Position numbers and translations under genes: made by a program. A model generated the notes under the pieces. It saw only the letters and a program-made list of their open reading frames with translations, did not search any database and had not been told where the DNA came from. From positions 186,001 to 250,000 of the forward strand of contig NZ_JAMRXH010000010.1 of the NCBI RefSeq assembly GCF_023740735.1: DNA of 64,000 nucleotides, given 5' to 3'. Source of the DNA: Nocardia sp. CDC159 (GTDB taxonomy: Bacteria > Actinomycetota > Actinomycetes > Mycobacteriales > Mycobacteriaceae). Positions 1 to 10,231 of this stretch are shown here, piece by piece. Positions within the stretch are counted from its first letter, which is position 1; each line of letters opens with the position of its first letter.

Positions 1-49
1 GTTCCCCAGCGTTGCCATCAACGGTCCCGCACTCGGGGAGGGGGAAAAA

Positions 50-67
50 CCCCTAATGCTCCCCTAA
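50..67 (-). promoter_or_regulatory. tandem TAGGGG direct repeat, candidate regulator box A
   Basis: On the minus strand the site reads TTAGGGG, four bases, TTAGGGG, an 11-bp-period direct repeat. Two further copies with the same distal TAGGGG lie at 14684-14701 and 17157-17174. It sits 213 bp upstream of the NRPS start and is oriented toward whatever lies left of the window, so it may serve a divergent promoter. The link to the LuxR-type regulator at 17359 is an inference. A -35-like TTGACC is present at 103-108, but I see no convincing -10 partner at normal spacing. Confidence 0.35.
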
Positions 68-279
68 CGGGTGGAATTGGTCCCGGAGCCCCTGAAAGCT
101 TGTTGACCTGGTATTTCTCAACGGCCGCCCAGTGGCTCCGCTGATAGTCGAGTTACTGGTGTGACAGAACGAGAGTTCTGTGCTGCTGTGGTAATGGGTC
201 GCACATGCTAGTTTGCGACTGGTTCGCAATTTCTCGCGAACTTCGGTCGAGAGCATGGAAATCGAAAGATGCGGGCGCG

Positions 280-3200
280 ATGACACATACAGGCCAAGAA
301 ACGACCAGTCGTCTCGAAGTTGTCCGTTGGGTCGTCGATAAGATCGCCGACATCACCCACGCCCCGCCGGGGGAGATCGAATTCACTACGCCATTGACGC
401 AAATCGGATTGAGCTCGCTGCGCACCGTCCGACTGCGTGCTCTGATCGCCGAGCGATTCGGTGTCGAAATACCGCTGGCCGTGCAAACGATCGACGACAT
501 CGCAGATTTCGTCGCGGCGGCACAGCCGAGCGCGCACGAGCCGGTCGACCACATCGAGCCGGACCCCGCCAACGCGTTCGAACCATTCCCGCTCACCGAC
601 TTGCAGTATGCCTATCTCATGGGCCGCAGCGATGTCTTCGAACTGGGCGGGCTCGGCGGCCACGCCTACTTCGAATTCACCCGCGACACCGGTGATCCCG
701 AGCAGCTCCGCACCGCGTGGAATCGAGTCGTTGACCGGCACGACGCGCTTCGCATGCAGGTTCGTCCCGACGGGCGCCAGCAGGTATCGGCGAATTCGCC
801 GAGCACCGGATTCGACATTCTCGACCTCCGCGCGGCCACCGACGAGCAGCTGACCAAGGAGCTGGCGGATCTGCGCCACCGGAGCTCCCACGAGGTCTTC
901 GATCTGCACACCGTGCCCCTGTACCACATTACGGTGGCCCGGCTGCCCGGCACGGCGCTGCGCATCTTCTTCAGCATCGACCTGTTCGTGGCCGACCTGT
1001 GGGCCTGGCGCGTTCTCATGCGCGACTGGTGGGGCTACTACTCCGACCCGGCCTACGATCCGCGGCCGCTGCGGCTCACCTTCCGCGACGTGGTGCTGCA
1101 CGAGGCCCGGATGGCCACCGGTCCGCAGTTCGAGAAGTCCCAACGTTATTGGGAGAACCGAATTCTCGAACTGCCCGATGCCCCGGCGCTCCCGGCGGCC
1201 GTCCATGCCGCCGAGAAGCGCTTCCGTCGGCGCCGATTCCACGTCTCGCGGCCGGTGTGGGCACAGCTGAAGCAGCTCGCCGCGCAGCGCTCCGTCACTC
1301 CGTCGGCGGTCCTGCTGGCCGCGTACTCGGTGGTCCTGGCGCGGTGGAGCGGCTCCGGACACTTCACCGTCGACGTGACGCTGTTCAATCGACCGCCCCT
1401 GCACCCCGAAATCAACGATCTGGTCGGCGATTTCACCAATGTCGATCTGCTCGAGGTCGATGTCGAGCGGGCCGCCACCTTCCACGAACTCGCCACCGCC
1501 GTGCAGTCGCGGCTGTGGGCCGATCTCGAACACGCTCAGGCGGGCGGCATCAAGGCGCTGCGCGAACTCGCCGCCCAGCGCTGCGGGGTCGGCTCCGCCT
1601 TGTTCCCGGTGGTTTTCACCAGCACCCTGGGCGGCGAGGAGGAGGGATACGACACGGTCTTCGCCGGTTTCGGCGAACCCGACTTCGCGATCACGCAGAC
1701 CCCGCAGGTCTACCTCGACCACCAAGTGTTCGAACAGAACGGGCGAGCGCTGATCGTGTGGGACACCCGGGACGGCGTGCTCTCCGAAACGGTCATCGAC
1801 GAGATGTTCCTGGCCTACATGCGCCTGCTCGACCACATCGCCACCGAAGACGGATGGCAGACCGCACCGAAGGTGCCGTTGCCCGCACGCACCCGCCGGA
1901 TCCGAGCCGCGACGCGGGTCACCACCGAGCCGCTCGACACCATGCTCCACGACGGCTTCCTCACCGCCCCGGCCGGTCCCGACGCCGTCGCGATAATCGC
2001 CCCCGATCGCACCCTCACCTATGGTGCGGCCCGCGCCCACATCATCGGGACCGCGGCCGCCCTGCGCGAACAGGGCCTCGGTCCCGGGGATGTGGTGGCA
2101 GTGGAAGCGGAAAAAGGCTGGCGGCAAGTCGTTTCCGTCGCCGCGGTGATGGCCGCCGGATCTGCGGTCCTGCCCATCGATCCGGCACTGCCCGCCGCGC
2201 GCAAGGAGTGGATCGCGCAGCACTCCGGCTGCCGCGCGATGCTCACCGACCGCGACGAGCTGCCCGTCGCCGCCACCACCACCATCGAGGGCTGGCGCGA
2301 TCTGGCGGGCCCCGACGATCTGGCCTACATCCTTTACACCTCCGGATCGACCGGCACACCGAAGGGCGTCGCGGTCACCCATCGCGCCGTCGTGAACACC
2401 CTGCACTGGGTCAACGAACGCTTCGAGATCACGGCGGCCGACCGCGTACTGGGACTGTCGTCCATGTCGTTCGATCTGTCGCTGTGGGACACCTTCGGCG
2501 TCACCATGAAGGGCGCGACCCTGGTCCTTCCGCCCGCCGATCGCACCCGCGACCCCGCGACCTGGGCCGAACTCATGGCGCGGCACGGCATTACATTGTG
2601 GAACAGTGTTCCGGCGCTGCTCACGATGCTGCTCGAACACACCGACACGGGACTCGACGCGCTGCGGCTGGTGCTGCTCTCCGGTGACTGGATCCCGGTC
2701 GCGCTGCCCGACCGCATCCGCGCCGCCGCGCCGCGCGCCCGCGTCATCGCCATGGGCGGCCCCACCGAAACCTCGGTGTGGACCAATGCCTTCGAGGTCG
2801 GCGTCACCGATCCGGCCTGGACATCGATACCGTACGGATATCCGCTGCCCAATCACGAATTGCACGTGCTCAACGACCGACTCGAAGAAGTACCCGACGG
2901 TGTCGCCGGTGAGATCTATATCGGCGGAACGGGTTTGGCCGTGGGATACCACAACGACTCCCAACGCACCGAAGCCTCCTTCATCACCCACCCCGATACC
3001 GGCCAACGGCTCTACCGCAGTGGAGATCTGGCCCGCTACCGCGCCGACGGCTGCCTGGAAATACTGGGGCGCACCGATTTCCAGCTCAAGGTCGGCGGGC
3101 ACCGCATCGAGGCCGGGGAGGTCGAAGCCGCGCTGCTCGAGCATCCACTGATCCGCGCCGCGGTCGTGCTGGCACCCGATTCCCTGGCCGCCTTCGTCGT

Positions 3201-3723
3201 CCCCGACGAACCCGTAGCGGACGCGGACGTCGACGCCCTCGTCGCCGAACTCACCGCCACGCTGCGCGACCGGCTGCCGAACTACATGGTTCCCCACCGC
3301 ATCGAGGTGCTCACCCGGCTGCCGATCGACCATCGCGGCAAGGTCGACCGCGCCGCTCTGCGCACCAGGCTCAGCACCCACCGCGGAGTACGTTCCTACA
3401 TCGAACCCGCCAACCCCGTCGAAACCGTCATCACCGACACCGTCGCCGAGGTGCTCGGCGTCGACCGGGTCGGAGCCGACGAGCGATTCCTCGAGGCCGG
3501 CGCGAACTCGGTGGCGCTGACCAGGATTCACGCCCTGCTGTCGCAACGCCTGTCCGTCACCTTCGATCTGCTCCAACTCTTCGAGAATCCGGATGCCCGC
3601 TCGCTGGCGACCGCGCTGCGCAGCGACGCCCCGGCCAACGACGCCGTGGGCACCGGTAGGGAGCGGGCCCGCGCCCGGCGGGCGGCACGGCAGCGCGTAC
3701 CCGGCCCGAGCTCGCAGAACTGA
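280..3723 (+). CDS. NRPS, carrier-Cy-A-PCP, predicted cysteine cyclisation module
   Basis: Non-ribosomal peptide synthetase of 1147 residues. Domains in order: an N-terminal acyl/aryl carrier protein (GLSSL, phosphopantetheine Ser46), a heterocyclisation domain (DLFVAD, Asp234 to Asp239, the DxxxxD form that replaces HHxxxDG), an adenylation domain (SGSTG from residue 688, Asp732 of the specificity pocket) and a C-terminal PCP (Ser1077). Aligning by hand to the GrsA pocket I read D-L-W-N-L-S-M-V-W-K, close to the D-L-Y-N-L-S-L-I-W-K code of cysteine domains, so it probably condenses cysteine onto an acyl or aryl group held by the first carrier and cyclises it to a thiazoline. This resembles PchE or HMWP2. 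There is no epimerase, reductase or thioesterase domain. An in-frame ATG at 205 is possible, but 280 puts the start just before the carrier domain. The PKS follows after 10 bp, so the two are probably one assembly line. No loading enzyme for the first carrier is in the window. Confidence 0.9.
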   Translation: MTHTGQETTSRLEVVRWVVDKIADITHAPPGEIEFTTPLTQIGLSSLRTVRLRALIAERFGVEIPLAVQTIDDIADFVAAAQPSAHEPVDHIEPDPANAFEPFPLTDLQYAYLMGRSDVFELGGLGGHAYFEFTRDTGDPEQLRTAWNRVVDRHDALRMQVRPDGRQQVSANSPSTGFDILDLRAATDEQLTKELADLRHRSSHEVFDLHTVPLYHITVARLPGTALRIFFSIDLFVADLWAWRVLMRDWWGYYSDPAYDPRPLRLTFRDVVLHEARMATGPQFEKSQRYWENRILELPDAPALPAAVHAAEKRFRRRRFHVSRPVWAQLKQLAAQRSVTPSAVLLAAYSVVLARWSGSGHFTVDVTLFNRPPLHPEINDLVGDFTNVDLLEVDVERAATFHELATAVQSRLWADLEHAQAGGIKALRELAAQRCGVGSALFPVVFTSTLGGEEEGYDTVFAGFGEPDFAITQTPQVYLDHQVFEQNGRALIVWDTRDGVLSETVIDEMFLAYMRLLDHIATEDGWQTAPKVPLPARTRRIRAATRVTTEPLDTMLHDGFLTAPAGPDAVAIIAPDRTLTYGAARAHIIGTAAALREQGLGPGDVVAVEAEKGWRQVVSVAAVMAAGSAVLPIDPALPAARKEWIAQHSGCRAMLTDRDELPVAATTTIEGWRDLAGPDDLAYILYTSGSTGTPKGVAVTHRAVVNTLHWVNERFEITAADRVLGLSSMSFDLSLWDTFGVTMKGATLVLPPADRTRDPATWAELMARHGITLWNSVPALLTMLLEHTDTGLDALRLVLLSGDWIPVALPDRIRAAAPRARVIAMGGPTETSVWTNAFEVGVTDPAWTSIPYGYPLPNHELHVLNDRLEEVPDGVAGEIYIGGTGLAVGYHNDSQRTEASFITHPDTGQRLYRSGDLARYRADGCLEILGRTDFQLKVGGHRIEAGEVEAALLEHPLIRAAVVLAPDSLAAFVVPDEPVADADVDALVAELTATLRDRLPNYMVPHRIEVLTRLPIDHRGKVDRAALRTRLSTHRGVRSYIEPANPVETVITDTVAEVLGVDRVGADERFLEAGANSVALTRIHALLSQRLSVTFDLLQLFENPDARSLATALRSDAPANDAVGTGRERARARRAARQRVPGPSSQN

Positions 3724-3733
3724 GGCGCCCGCC

Positions 3734-6700
3734 ATGGACAACGAGATGGATATCGCGGTAATCGGTATGTCCGGGCGGTTCCCCGGCGCCCCCGATCTCG
3801 CCGCCTTCTGGGACAACCTGTGCGCGGGCAGCGACTCCGGTGAACGCCTCGACCATGCCGTGCTGCGGGCCGCCGGTGTACCCGCCGACCTGCTGAGCGA
3901 CCCCAACTATGTGCCGGTGGCGCAGCGGATCACGGGTCTGGCCGAATTCGACGCGGATTTCTTCGGCTTCACCGCCCGCGAGGCCGCCATGCTCGACCCG
4001 CAGCAACGGTTGTTCCTCGAATGCGCCTGGCATACCTTCGAGACCGCGAAACTGATTCCCGGCGCGCAACGCGATGTCGGGGTGTTCGCGGGTGCGAATA
4101 TGCCCGCGTACCTGATCAGCAATCTGCTGCACGGCGAGCCGCTGCGCATGAGCGCCGCCACCTTTCTGCTGCAGATCCACAACGACAAGGACTACGTCGC
4201 CAGCCGGACCGCCTACAAACTCGGGTTGACCGGACCGGCGTTCACCGTCCAGACGGCCTGCTCCTCCGGACTGGCCGCCGTCCATCAGGCCGTGGCCGCA
4301 TTGCTGGGAGGAGAATGCCGCCTCGCCCTCGCCGGCGGTGTGTGCGTGCGGGTGCCCCACGATGTCGGCTACCTCTACGAAGACGGCTTGATCTTCTCGC
4401 CGGATGGACGCACCCGCTCCTTCGATGCCGAGGCCAACGGCACCATGTTCGGAAGCGGGGTGGGCACGGTGCTCCTGCAGCGCCTCGACGACGCCCTCGC
4501 CGAGGGCAATCGGCCGCTCGCGGTGATCAAGGCGACCGCCATGAACAACGACGGCGACAACAAGATCGGGTTCACCGCGCCCAGCATCGACGGGCAGGCC
4601 GAGGTCATCGCGACCGCGCTGGAACTGTCCGGAATAGATGCCGCCGACATCACCGCCATCGAGGCGCACGGCACCGCCACGCCGATCGGCGATCCCATGG
4701 AGGTCGCGGCACTGACCAAGGTCTTCCGCGAATACACCGACCAGCGGTCGTTCTGCGGCATCTCATCGGTGAAAAGCAATGTGGGACACCTGGAATCGGC
4801 CGCGGGAATCGCCGGATTCATCAAAGCCGTTCTCCAGATCCAGCACCGGATGCTCGCCCCGACCGCCAATTTCACCGCCCCCAATCCCGCCATCCGATTC
4901 CCCACTACCCCGTTCTCGGTCGTCGATCGCTTGACCGCGGTGACCGGGCCCGTCCGAATCGGGGTGAGCTCGTTCGGCGTGGGCGGAACGAACGTCCACG
5001 CGATACTGGAGTCACCACCCGAATCACCGGCCCCGCGCTCACAGCCCAGAGGCCACACGCCCGCACTGGCCTGGGTGGTGTCCGGACGCGGCTCCGCGGC
5101 GCTGGCGGCTCAGGCCGAACGACTGGCCGAATTCTCCACCACGCATGCCGAACTCGACCCGGTGGATGTGGGATATGCGCTCGCGACCACGCGCGCGACC
5201 TTCGATCATCGGGCGATGGTGTTCGGTACCGATCGCCACGAACTGCTCAGCGGGCTGCGGGCATTGGCCGCGGGCGAATCCGCGCCGGGGCTGGTATCGG
5301 GTGCGGCCACCCACCCGACGGCGACGGTGCTGCTGTTCCCCGGCCAAGGCGCACAGCGCAACGATCTGGGTCGCGATCTGTACCACCGCTTTCCGGTGTT
5401 CGCGGCCACGGTGGACGAGATCTGCGCCCAGTTCGATTCCCGGTTCGATCCGCCGCTGCGCGATGTGCTGTTCGCAGCGCCCGGCACCGAGACCGCTGCG
5501 CTGCTCGACCGGACGGCCTACACCCAGGCGGGCTTGTTCGCCGTGGAGGTGGCGCTGTTTCGCTTGGTCGAATCATGGGGCGTGCGACCGGATTTCCTGC
5601 TCGGACACTCCATCGGCGAGATAAGCGCGGCCTATGCCGCGGGCCTGTGGTCGCTGCCGGACGCGTGCACGCTGGTCGCCGCCCGGGGCCAGCTCATGCA
5701 GGCACTGCCCGACGGCGGCGCGATGATCTCCCTCGCCGCCGGCGAGTCCGAGGTCGCCGCCGCGCTCGACGGGTACGGCGACAGGGCGAGCGTCGCCGCG
5801 ATCAACGGACCCGCCGCGACCGTGGTCTCCGGTACGGCCGACGTCGTCGCGGAGCTGGCCGCGACATTCACCGGTCGGGGCCGGAAGGTCAAGCGGCTCA
5901 ACGTCAGCCATGCCTTCCACTCTCCGCTCATGGATCCGATGCTGGCCGAGTTCGCCCGGGTGTGCCGCGGTCTCACCTACCACGAACCCACCACCACCGT
6001 GGTGTCGACGCTGACCGGCCGGCCCGCCGAGAGCGGTCGACTGCGCGATCCCGACTACTGGGTCGACCACGTCCGCGCCACCGTGCGGTTCCACGACGCC
6101 GCCCGCTGGCTGCTCGGCCAGGGTCGCGCCGTCTACCTCGAAACCGGTCCCGGCGCCACGCTGTCGGCGCTGCTCCACGACTGCCTCGACGATCCGGATT
6201 CCACCGCATCGGTCACCGCGCCGCTGCTGCGCGGCACCGGCGACGAAACCAACGGGTTCCTCACCGCGTTGGCCACCGCCCACACCCACGGGTCCGCGAT
6301 CGACTGGTCGATCCCGTACGCGGACACCGGCGCTCGGCCCGTCGACCTACCCACCTACGCCTTCCAACATCAGCGTTACTGGCTCGACGCGCCGCCCACG
6401 CCGGGCAGCGATCTGCGGATGCTGGGCCTGGATCCGTTCACCCATCCGATCCTCACCGCCGCGGCGGCCGCACCCGGCACCACCCTGTTGACCGGGCGAC
6501 TGTCATCGACCGCCCACCCGTGGTTGCGCGAGCACACGATCGGCGGATCGCTGCTGGTGCCCGGTGCGGCCGTCGTCGATCTGTTCCTGAGCGCCGGCGG
6601 TCCGACCGGCCACGATCACATCGAGGAACTGACCATTCGACTGCCGCTTCTCGTTCCACCGGACGGCGGCCTCGCGATCAGGGTGCTCCTCACCGATCCG

Positions 6701-9700
6701 GACGCGGGCGGCGGCCGGGCCGTATCGGTCTACGCACGGCCCGATTCCGACGACACCGAGACCGCCTGGCGCCTGCACGCCGAAGGGCTGTTGGCGCCGC
6801 GCGATGACAGCCCGCACGCGCCGCGATGCTCGTGGGCGGACTCGCCCTGGCCGCCCACCGACGCCGTCGACGTGTCGGTGGACCGGATCTACGCCGAACT
6901 CGCCGCCGCGGGTGTCGAATACGGACCCGGTTTCCAACGGCTGCGCAGGGCGTGGCGAACCGTGGACGGGTACTACTGCGAGCTGGACCCGCAACGGCCA
7001 CCGACCGCGGGGGCCGCGGATTTCGTGCTGCACCCCGCGATTCTGGATTCCGCGCTGCACCAGTGGGTGCACGCGACTCGGGACGCGGGACTACGCCTGC
7101 CCTTCGTCTGGAGCGGTATCACCGTCTGGCGACCGCGCGCCGTACCCACCCGAGCGCGCATCGGCTGGGAGCCCGACGACACCGACAGGCTGAGCATAGA
7201 ACTGGTTGATGCCGCCGGGAACACGGTCGCACGCATCGCATCCATCCGTACCCGCCCGGTCGATCCCGAACAGCTCCGCCGCCCGCTGGGAATCACCGCC
7301 GCACAGGAGGATTCACTCTACCGACTGCGCTGGGTCCCTCCTCTCGACGACCGGGCGGGCGCGACACCGGGAACCTGGGCGATGCTGGGCAGCGCGGCCT
7401 CCTCGGTGAGTACCGGCCGCTCGACCGAATCGATGCGGCACTACCCCGATATCGCGGCGCTGCTCGCCGCCGCCGACAAGGGCACTCCGCTACCGGATTA
7501 CGCCGTCTTGCCCTGCCGCAACGGCATCGACGCGGAGGGCGATCCACCCGGGATGGTCGCCGCACTGCACGATGCGACGCACCGGCTTCTCGACGCGCTC
7601 CGTTCCTGGCTGGCAGACCCGCGCACCGAGGACTGCCGCCTGGTCTGCGTCACTCAGGGCGCGGTGGCCGCACGCCCCGGCGACCGGGTCACCGATCTCG
7701 TCGGTGCGGCACTGTGGGGACTGCTCGGCTCGGCGCAGGCCGAGCACCCCGACCGGTTCATTGTCGTCGATATCGACGACCGGACCGAGTTGGCGGCGCT
7801 GCGCCGCGAGATGCCCGCGCACCGAACCCAATTCGCCATCCGTTCCGGCGCCGCACTGGAGCCGCGGCTCGATCGCGCCGACCCGGGGGAGCTCGCGCGA
7901 ATACCCGCCGAGACATCGGCCTGGCGGCTGCGGGTCACCGGTGCGGGCACCGTGGACGACCTGCACCTCGCTGCCGCTCCCGAGGCGACGCGCCCCTTGG
8001 ACCCCGGCACGGTGCGCGTGCGGGTCCACGCCGCCGGGCTGAATTTCCGCGATGTGCTCATCGCCGTCGGTGTATACCCGGGCGACGATGTCATCGGTAG
8101 CGAGGCCGCCGGTGTTGTCGTCGAAACAGCTCCCGACGTCACCGATCTCGCACCCGGTGACCGGGTGATGGGATTGTTCCGCGGCGCCTTCGGCCCGCTG
8201 GCGATCACCGACCACCACTGGGTGATCCGCATACCGGACGACTGGACCATGACGACCGGTGCCTCGGTGCCCATGGCCTTCGCGACGGCGCTGTACGCGC
8301 TGACCGATCTGGCCGCGGTACAACCCGGGGACTCGGTGCTCGTGCACGCCGCGGCCGGTGGCGTCGGATCGGCGGCCGTCCAGATCGCACGCTTCCTCGG
8401 CGCGGAGGTCTTCGCCACCGCCGGTCCGGACAAATGGCAGGCCCTGCGCGATCTCGGCCTCGACGACGACCACATCGCGTCCTCCCGCGACACCGGCTTC
8501 GCCGAGAAATTCCACCACACCACGCACGGGCGCGGTGTGGATGTCGTCCTCAACTCGCTGACCCGGGAATACATCGACGCCTCGCTGCGCCTGCTCGGCT
8601 ACGGCGGGCGCTTCATCGAGCTCGGCAAGACCGATGTCCGCACCCCCGAGCAGATCGCGGCGATCGCGCCCGGCGCCGCCGCCCGATACCGGGATTTCGA
8701 CCTGCGCGACGCCGAACCCGAACGCATCCGGCAACTGCTGCACCAGGCCCGCGAACTACTGCGCACCGGCGCGCTGCGGCCGCTGCCGACCACGGTCTGG
8801 GATATCCGGCGCGCCCGCGAGGCATTCCGGTTCGTTTCCCAGGCCCGGCATATCGGCAAGGTCGTGCTCACCGTCCCCGCATCGTTGGATCCGCAGGGCA
8901 CCGTCCTGGTCACCGGCGGCACCGGCGGCCTCGGCGCCGTCGTGGCACGCCACCTCGTCGAAACCCGGGGCATCCGCCGACTCGTGCTCGTCGGCCGCCA
9001 CGCCGACTCCGCCGACAAGGTCGGCGCGCTCGTCGACGAGCTGTCCGCGACCGGCGCCGACATCCGGGTGGCGTCCTGCGATATCGCTGACCCCGCCGCC
9101 GTGCGGGCGCTGCTCGCCAATATCCCGCGGCAGCATCCGCTGACGGCGATATACCACCTCGCCGGCAGCATCGACGACGGTCTCGTCGAATCGCTCACCC
9201 CGAACCGTCTGGACGCGGTACTGCGTCCCAAGGCCGATGGCGCGTGGCATCTGCACGAGGCGACCGCGCACCTCCCGCTGGCGGAGTTCGTCCTGTTCTC
9301 CTCCGCGGCGGGCATTCTGGGCTCACCCGGGCAGGGAAACTACGCGGCCGCCAACACCTTCCTCGACGCCCTCGCCCACCACCGGCACTCGATGGGATTG
9401 CCCGCCACCGCCATCGCCTGGGGCCTGTGGGAACAACCCACCGGACTCACCCGCGCACTCGGTGACGCCGACCGCGCGCGACTCGGGCGAACCGGACTGG
9501 CTGGACTAGCGACCGCCGAGGCGACGGCGCTGCTGGACGCTGCCCGCGACAGTGGGGACGCCTTCGTCGTGGCCGCCCGCCTCGATACCGCCGCGCCGCA
9601 CGCCGACACTGTCCCGAACGTACTGCGCGGACTCGTCCGGACCAATGGATCCGCTAGTGCCGCAACGTATTCCGTTGGGCCCGAACTGGCGGGATTGTCG

Positions 9701-10231
9701 GAACGAGAACGTCGGCGGCGCGTGCACGACCTCGTCGCCCGGGAGGTGTGCGCCGTACTCGGCGTCACCGATCCCACGACGCTGTCGGTGGACCACTCCT
9801 TCGAAGCACTCGGCGTCGACTCACTGACCGCCGTCGAACTGCGTAATCGCCTGCGCACAGCAACCGGTCTCAAACTGCCCGCCACGCTGATCTTCGACCA
9901 CCCCAGCCCGGCCGCCGTCTCGGAATGCCTCGTCACGGCATTCGCCGACGACGCCGATCCCGGCCAGGACGATTCCGGTGACAGCACGACCGTCCTCGCG
10001 GAATTGGATCGCCTGGACACCATGCTTGCCACGCTGGCGCCCGACAACGCGCTACGCGAACGAATCACGCTACGGCTCAACGCGCTCACCACCAACTGGG
10101 CCCACCGCACCGGAACCGGCACGCTCACCACCGCGGACCTGGCGATGGAACCGGTCTCCACCGACGAACTGTTCCGTATCCTCGGCGAGCCCGATGCGGT
10201 GCCGCCGTCGGACCGAGCGGCCGACCAATGA
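3734..10231 (+). CDS. type I modular PKS, KS-AT-DH-ER-KR-ACP
   Basis: A single fully reducing polyketide synthase module of 2165 residues. The ketosynthase has the TACSSG active site (Cys176) and EAHGTAT and GHLESAAG motifs. The acyltransferase has GHSIG (Ser626) and HAFH, which indicate malonyl-CoA. The dehydratase carries HxxxGxxxxP (His934), the enoylreductase has the NADPH loop HAAAGGVG near residue 1538, the ketoreductase has GGTGGLG and its catalytic Ser/Tyr region ending at Tyr1870, and the ACP has GVDSL (Ser2030). The C-terminal 100 residues look like a helical docking region. All catalytic motifs are intact, so the module should add one fully saturated two-carbon unit, probably to the thiazoline from the upstream NRPS. 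The start at 3734 begins directly with the KS fold. It overlaps the next gene by 4 bp (ATGA), which implies translational coupling. There is no thioesterase domain; the stand-alone TEII at 19509 may only edit. Confidence 0.92.
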   Translation: MDNEMDIAVIGMSGRFPGAPDLAAFWDNLCAGSDSGERLDHAVLRAAGVPADLLSDPNYVPVAQRITGLAEFDADFFGFTAREAAMLDPQQRLFLECAWHTFETAKLIPGAQRDVGVFAGANMPAYLISNLLHGEPLRMSAATFLLQIHNDKDYVASRTAYKLGLTGPAFTVQTACSSGLAAVHQAVAALLGGECRLALAGGVCVRVPHDVGYLYEDGLIFSPDGRTRSFDAEANGTMFGSGVGTVLLQRLDDALAEGNRPLAVIKATAMNNDGDNKIGFTAPSIDGQAEVIATALELSGIDAADITAIEAHGTATPIGDPMEVAALTKVFREYTDQRSFCGISSVKSNVGHLESAAGIAGFIKAVLQIQHRMLAPTANFTAPNPAIRFPTTPFSVVDRLTAVTGPVRIGVSSFGVGGTNVHAILESPPESPAPRSQPRGHTPALAWVVSGRGSAALAAQAERLAEFSTTHAELDPVDVGYALATTRATFDHRAMVFGTDRHELLSGLRALAAGESAPGLVSGAATHPTATVLLFPGQGAQRNDLGRDLYHRFPVFAATVDEICAQFDSRFDPPLRDVLFAAPGTETAALLDRTAYTQAGLFAVEVALFRLVESWGVRPDFLLGHSIGEISAAYAAGLWSLPDACTLVAARGQLMQALPDGGAMISLAAGESEVAAALDGYGDRASVAAINGPAATVVSGTADVVAELAATFTGRGRKVKRLNVSHAFHSPLMDPMLAEFARVCRGLTYHEPTTTVVSTLTGRPAESGRLRDPDYWVDHVRATVRFHDAARWLLGQGRAVYLETGPGATLSALLHDCLDDPDSTASVTAPLLRGTGDETNGFLTALATAHTHGSAIDWSIPYADTGARPVDLPTYAFQHQRYWLDAPPTPGSDLRMLGLDPFTHPILTAAAAAPGTTLLTGRLSSTAHPWLREHTIGGSLLVPGAAVVDLFLSAGGPTGHDHIEELTIRLPLLVPPDGGLAIRVLLTDPDAGGGRAVSVYARPDSDDTETAWRLHAEGLLAPRDDSPHAPRCSWADSPWPPTDAVDVSVDRIYAELAAAGVEYGPGFQRLRRAWRTVDGYYCELDPQRPPTAGAADFVLHPAILDSALHQWVHATRDAGLRLPFVWSGITVWRPRAVPTRARIGWEPDDTDRLSIELVDAAGNTVARIASIRTRPVDPEQLRRPLGITAAQEDSLYRLRWVPPLDDRAGATPGTWAMLGSAASSVSTGRSTESMRHYPDIAALLAAADKGTPLPDYAVLPCRNGIDAEGDPPGMVAALHDATHRLLDALRSWLADPRTEDCRLVCVTQGAVAARPGDRVTDLVGAALWGLLGSAQAEHPDRFIVVDIDDRTELAALRREMPAHRTQFAIRSGAALEPRLDRADPGELARIPAETSAWRLRVTGAGTVDDLHLAAAPEATRPLDPGTVRVRVHAAGLNFRDVLIAVGVYPGDDVIGSEAAGVVVETAPDVTDLAPGDRVMGLFRGAFGPLAITDHHWVIRIPDDWTMTTGASVPMAFATALYALTDLAAVQPGDSVLVHAAAGGVGSAAVQIARFLGAEVFATAGPDKWQALRDLGLDDDHIASSRDTGFAEKFHHTTHGRGVDVVLNSLTREYIDASLRLLGYGGRFIELGKTDVRTPEQIAAIAPGAAARYRDFDLRDAEPERIRQLLHQARELLRTGALRPLPTTVWDIRRAREAFRFVSQARHIGKVVLTVPASLDPQGTVLVTGGTGGLGAVVARHLVETRGIRRLVLVGRHADSADKVGALVDELSATGADIRVASCDIADPAAVRALLANIPRQHPLTAIYHLAGSIDDGLVESLTPNRLDAVLRPKADGAWHLHEATAHLPLAEFVLFSSAAGILGSPGQGNYAAANTFLDALAHHRHSMGLPATAIAWGLWEQPTGLTRALGDADRARLGRTGLAGLATAEATALLDAARDSGDAFVVAARLDTAAPHADTVPNVLRGLVRTNGSASAATYSVGPELAGLSERERRRRVHDLVAREVCAVLGVTDPTTLSVDHSFEALGVDSLTAVELRNRLRTATGLKLPATLIFDHPSPAAVSECLVTAFADDADPGQDDSGDSTTVLAELDRLDTMLATLAPDNALRERITLRLNALTTNWAHRTGTGTLTTADLAMEPVSTDELFRILGEPDAVPPSDRAADQ

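Noticed and set aside
208..3906. 1232-codon open frame on the minus strand
   Set aside because: Antisense to the NRPS; composition is Gly/Arg/Gln-rich with no domain, and the plus strand has a full set of NRPS motifs. High G+C keeps the frame open.
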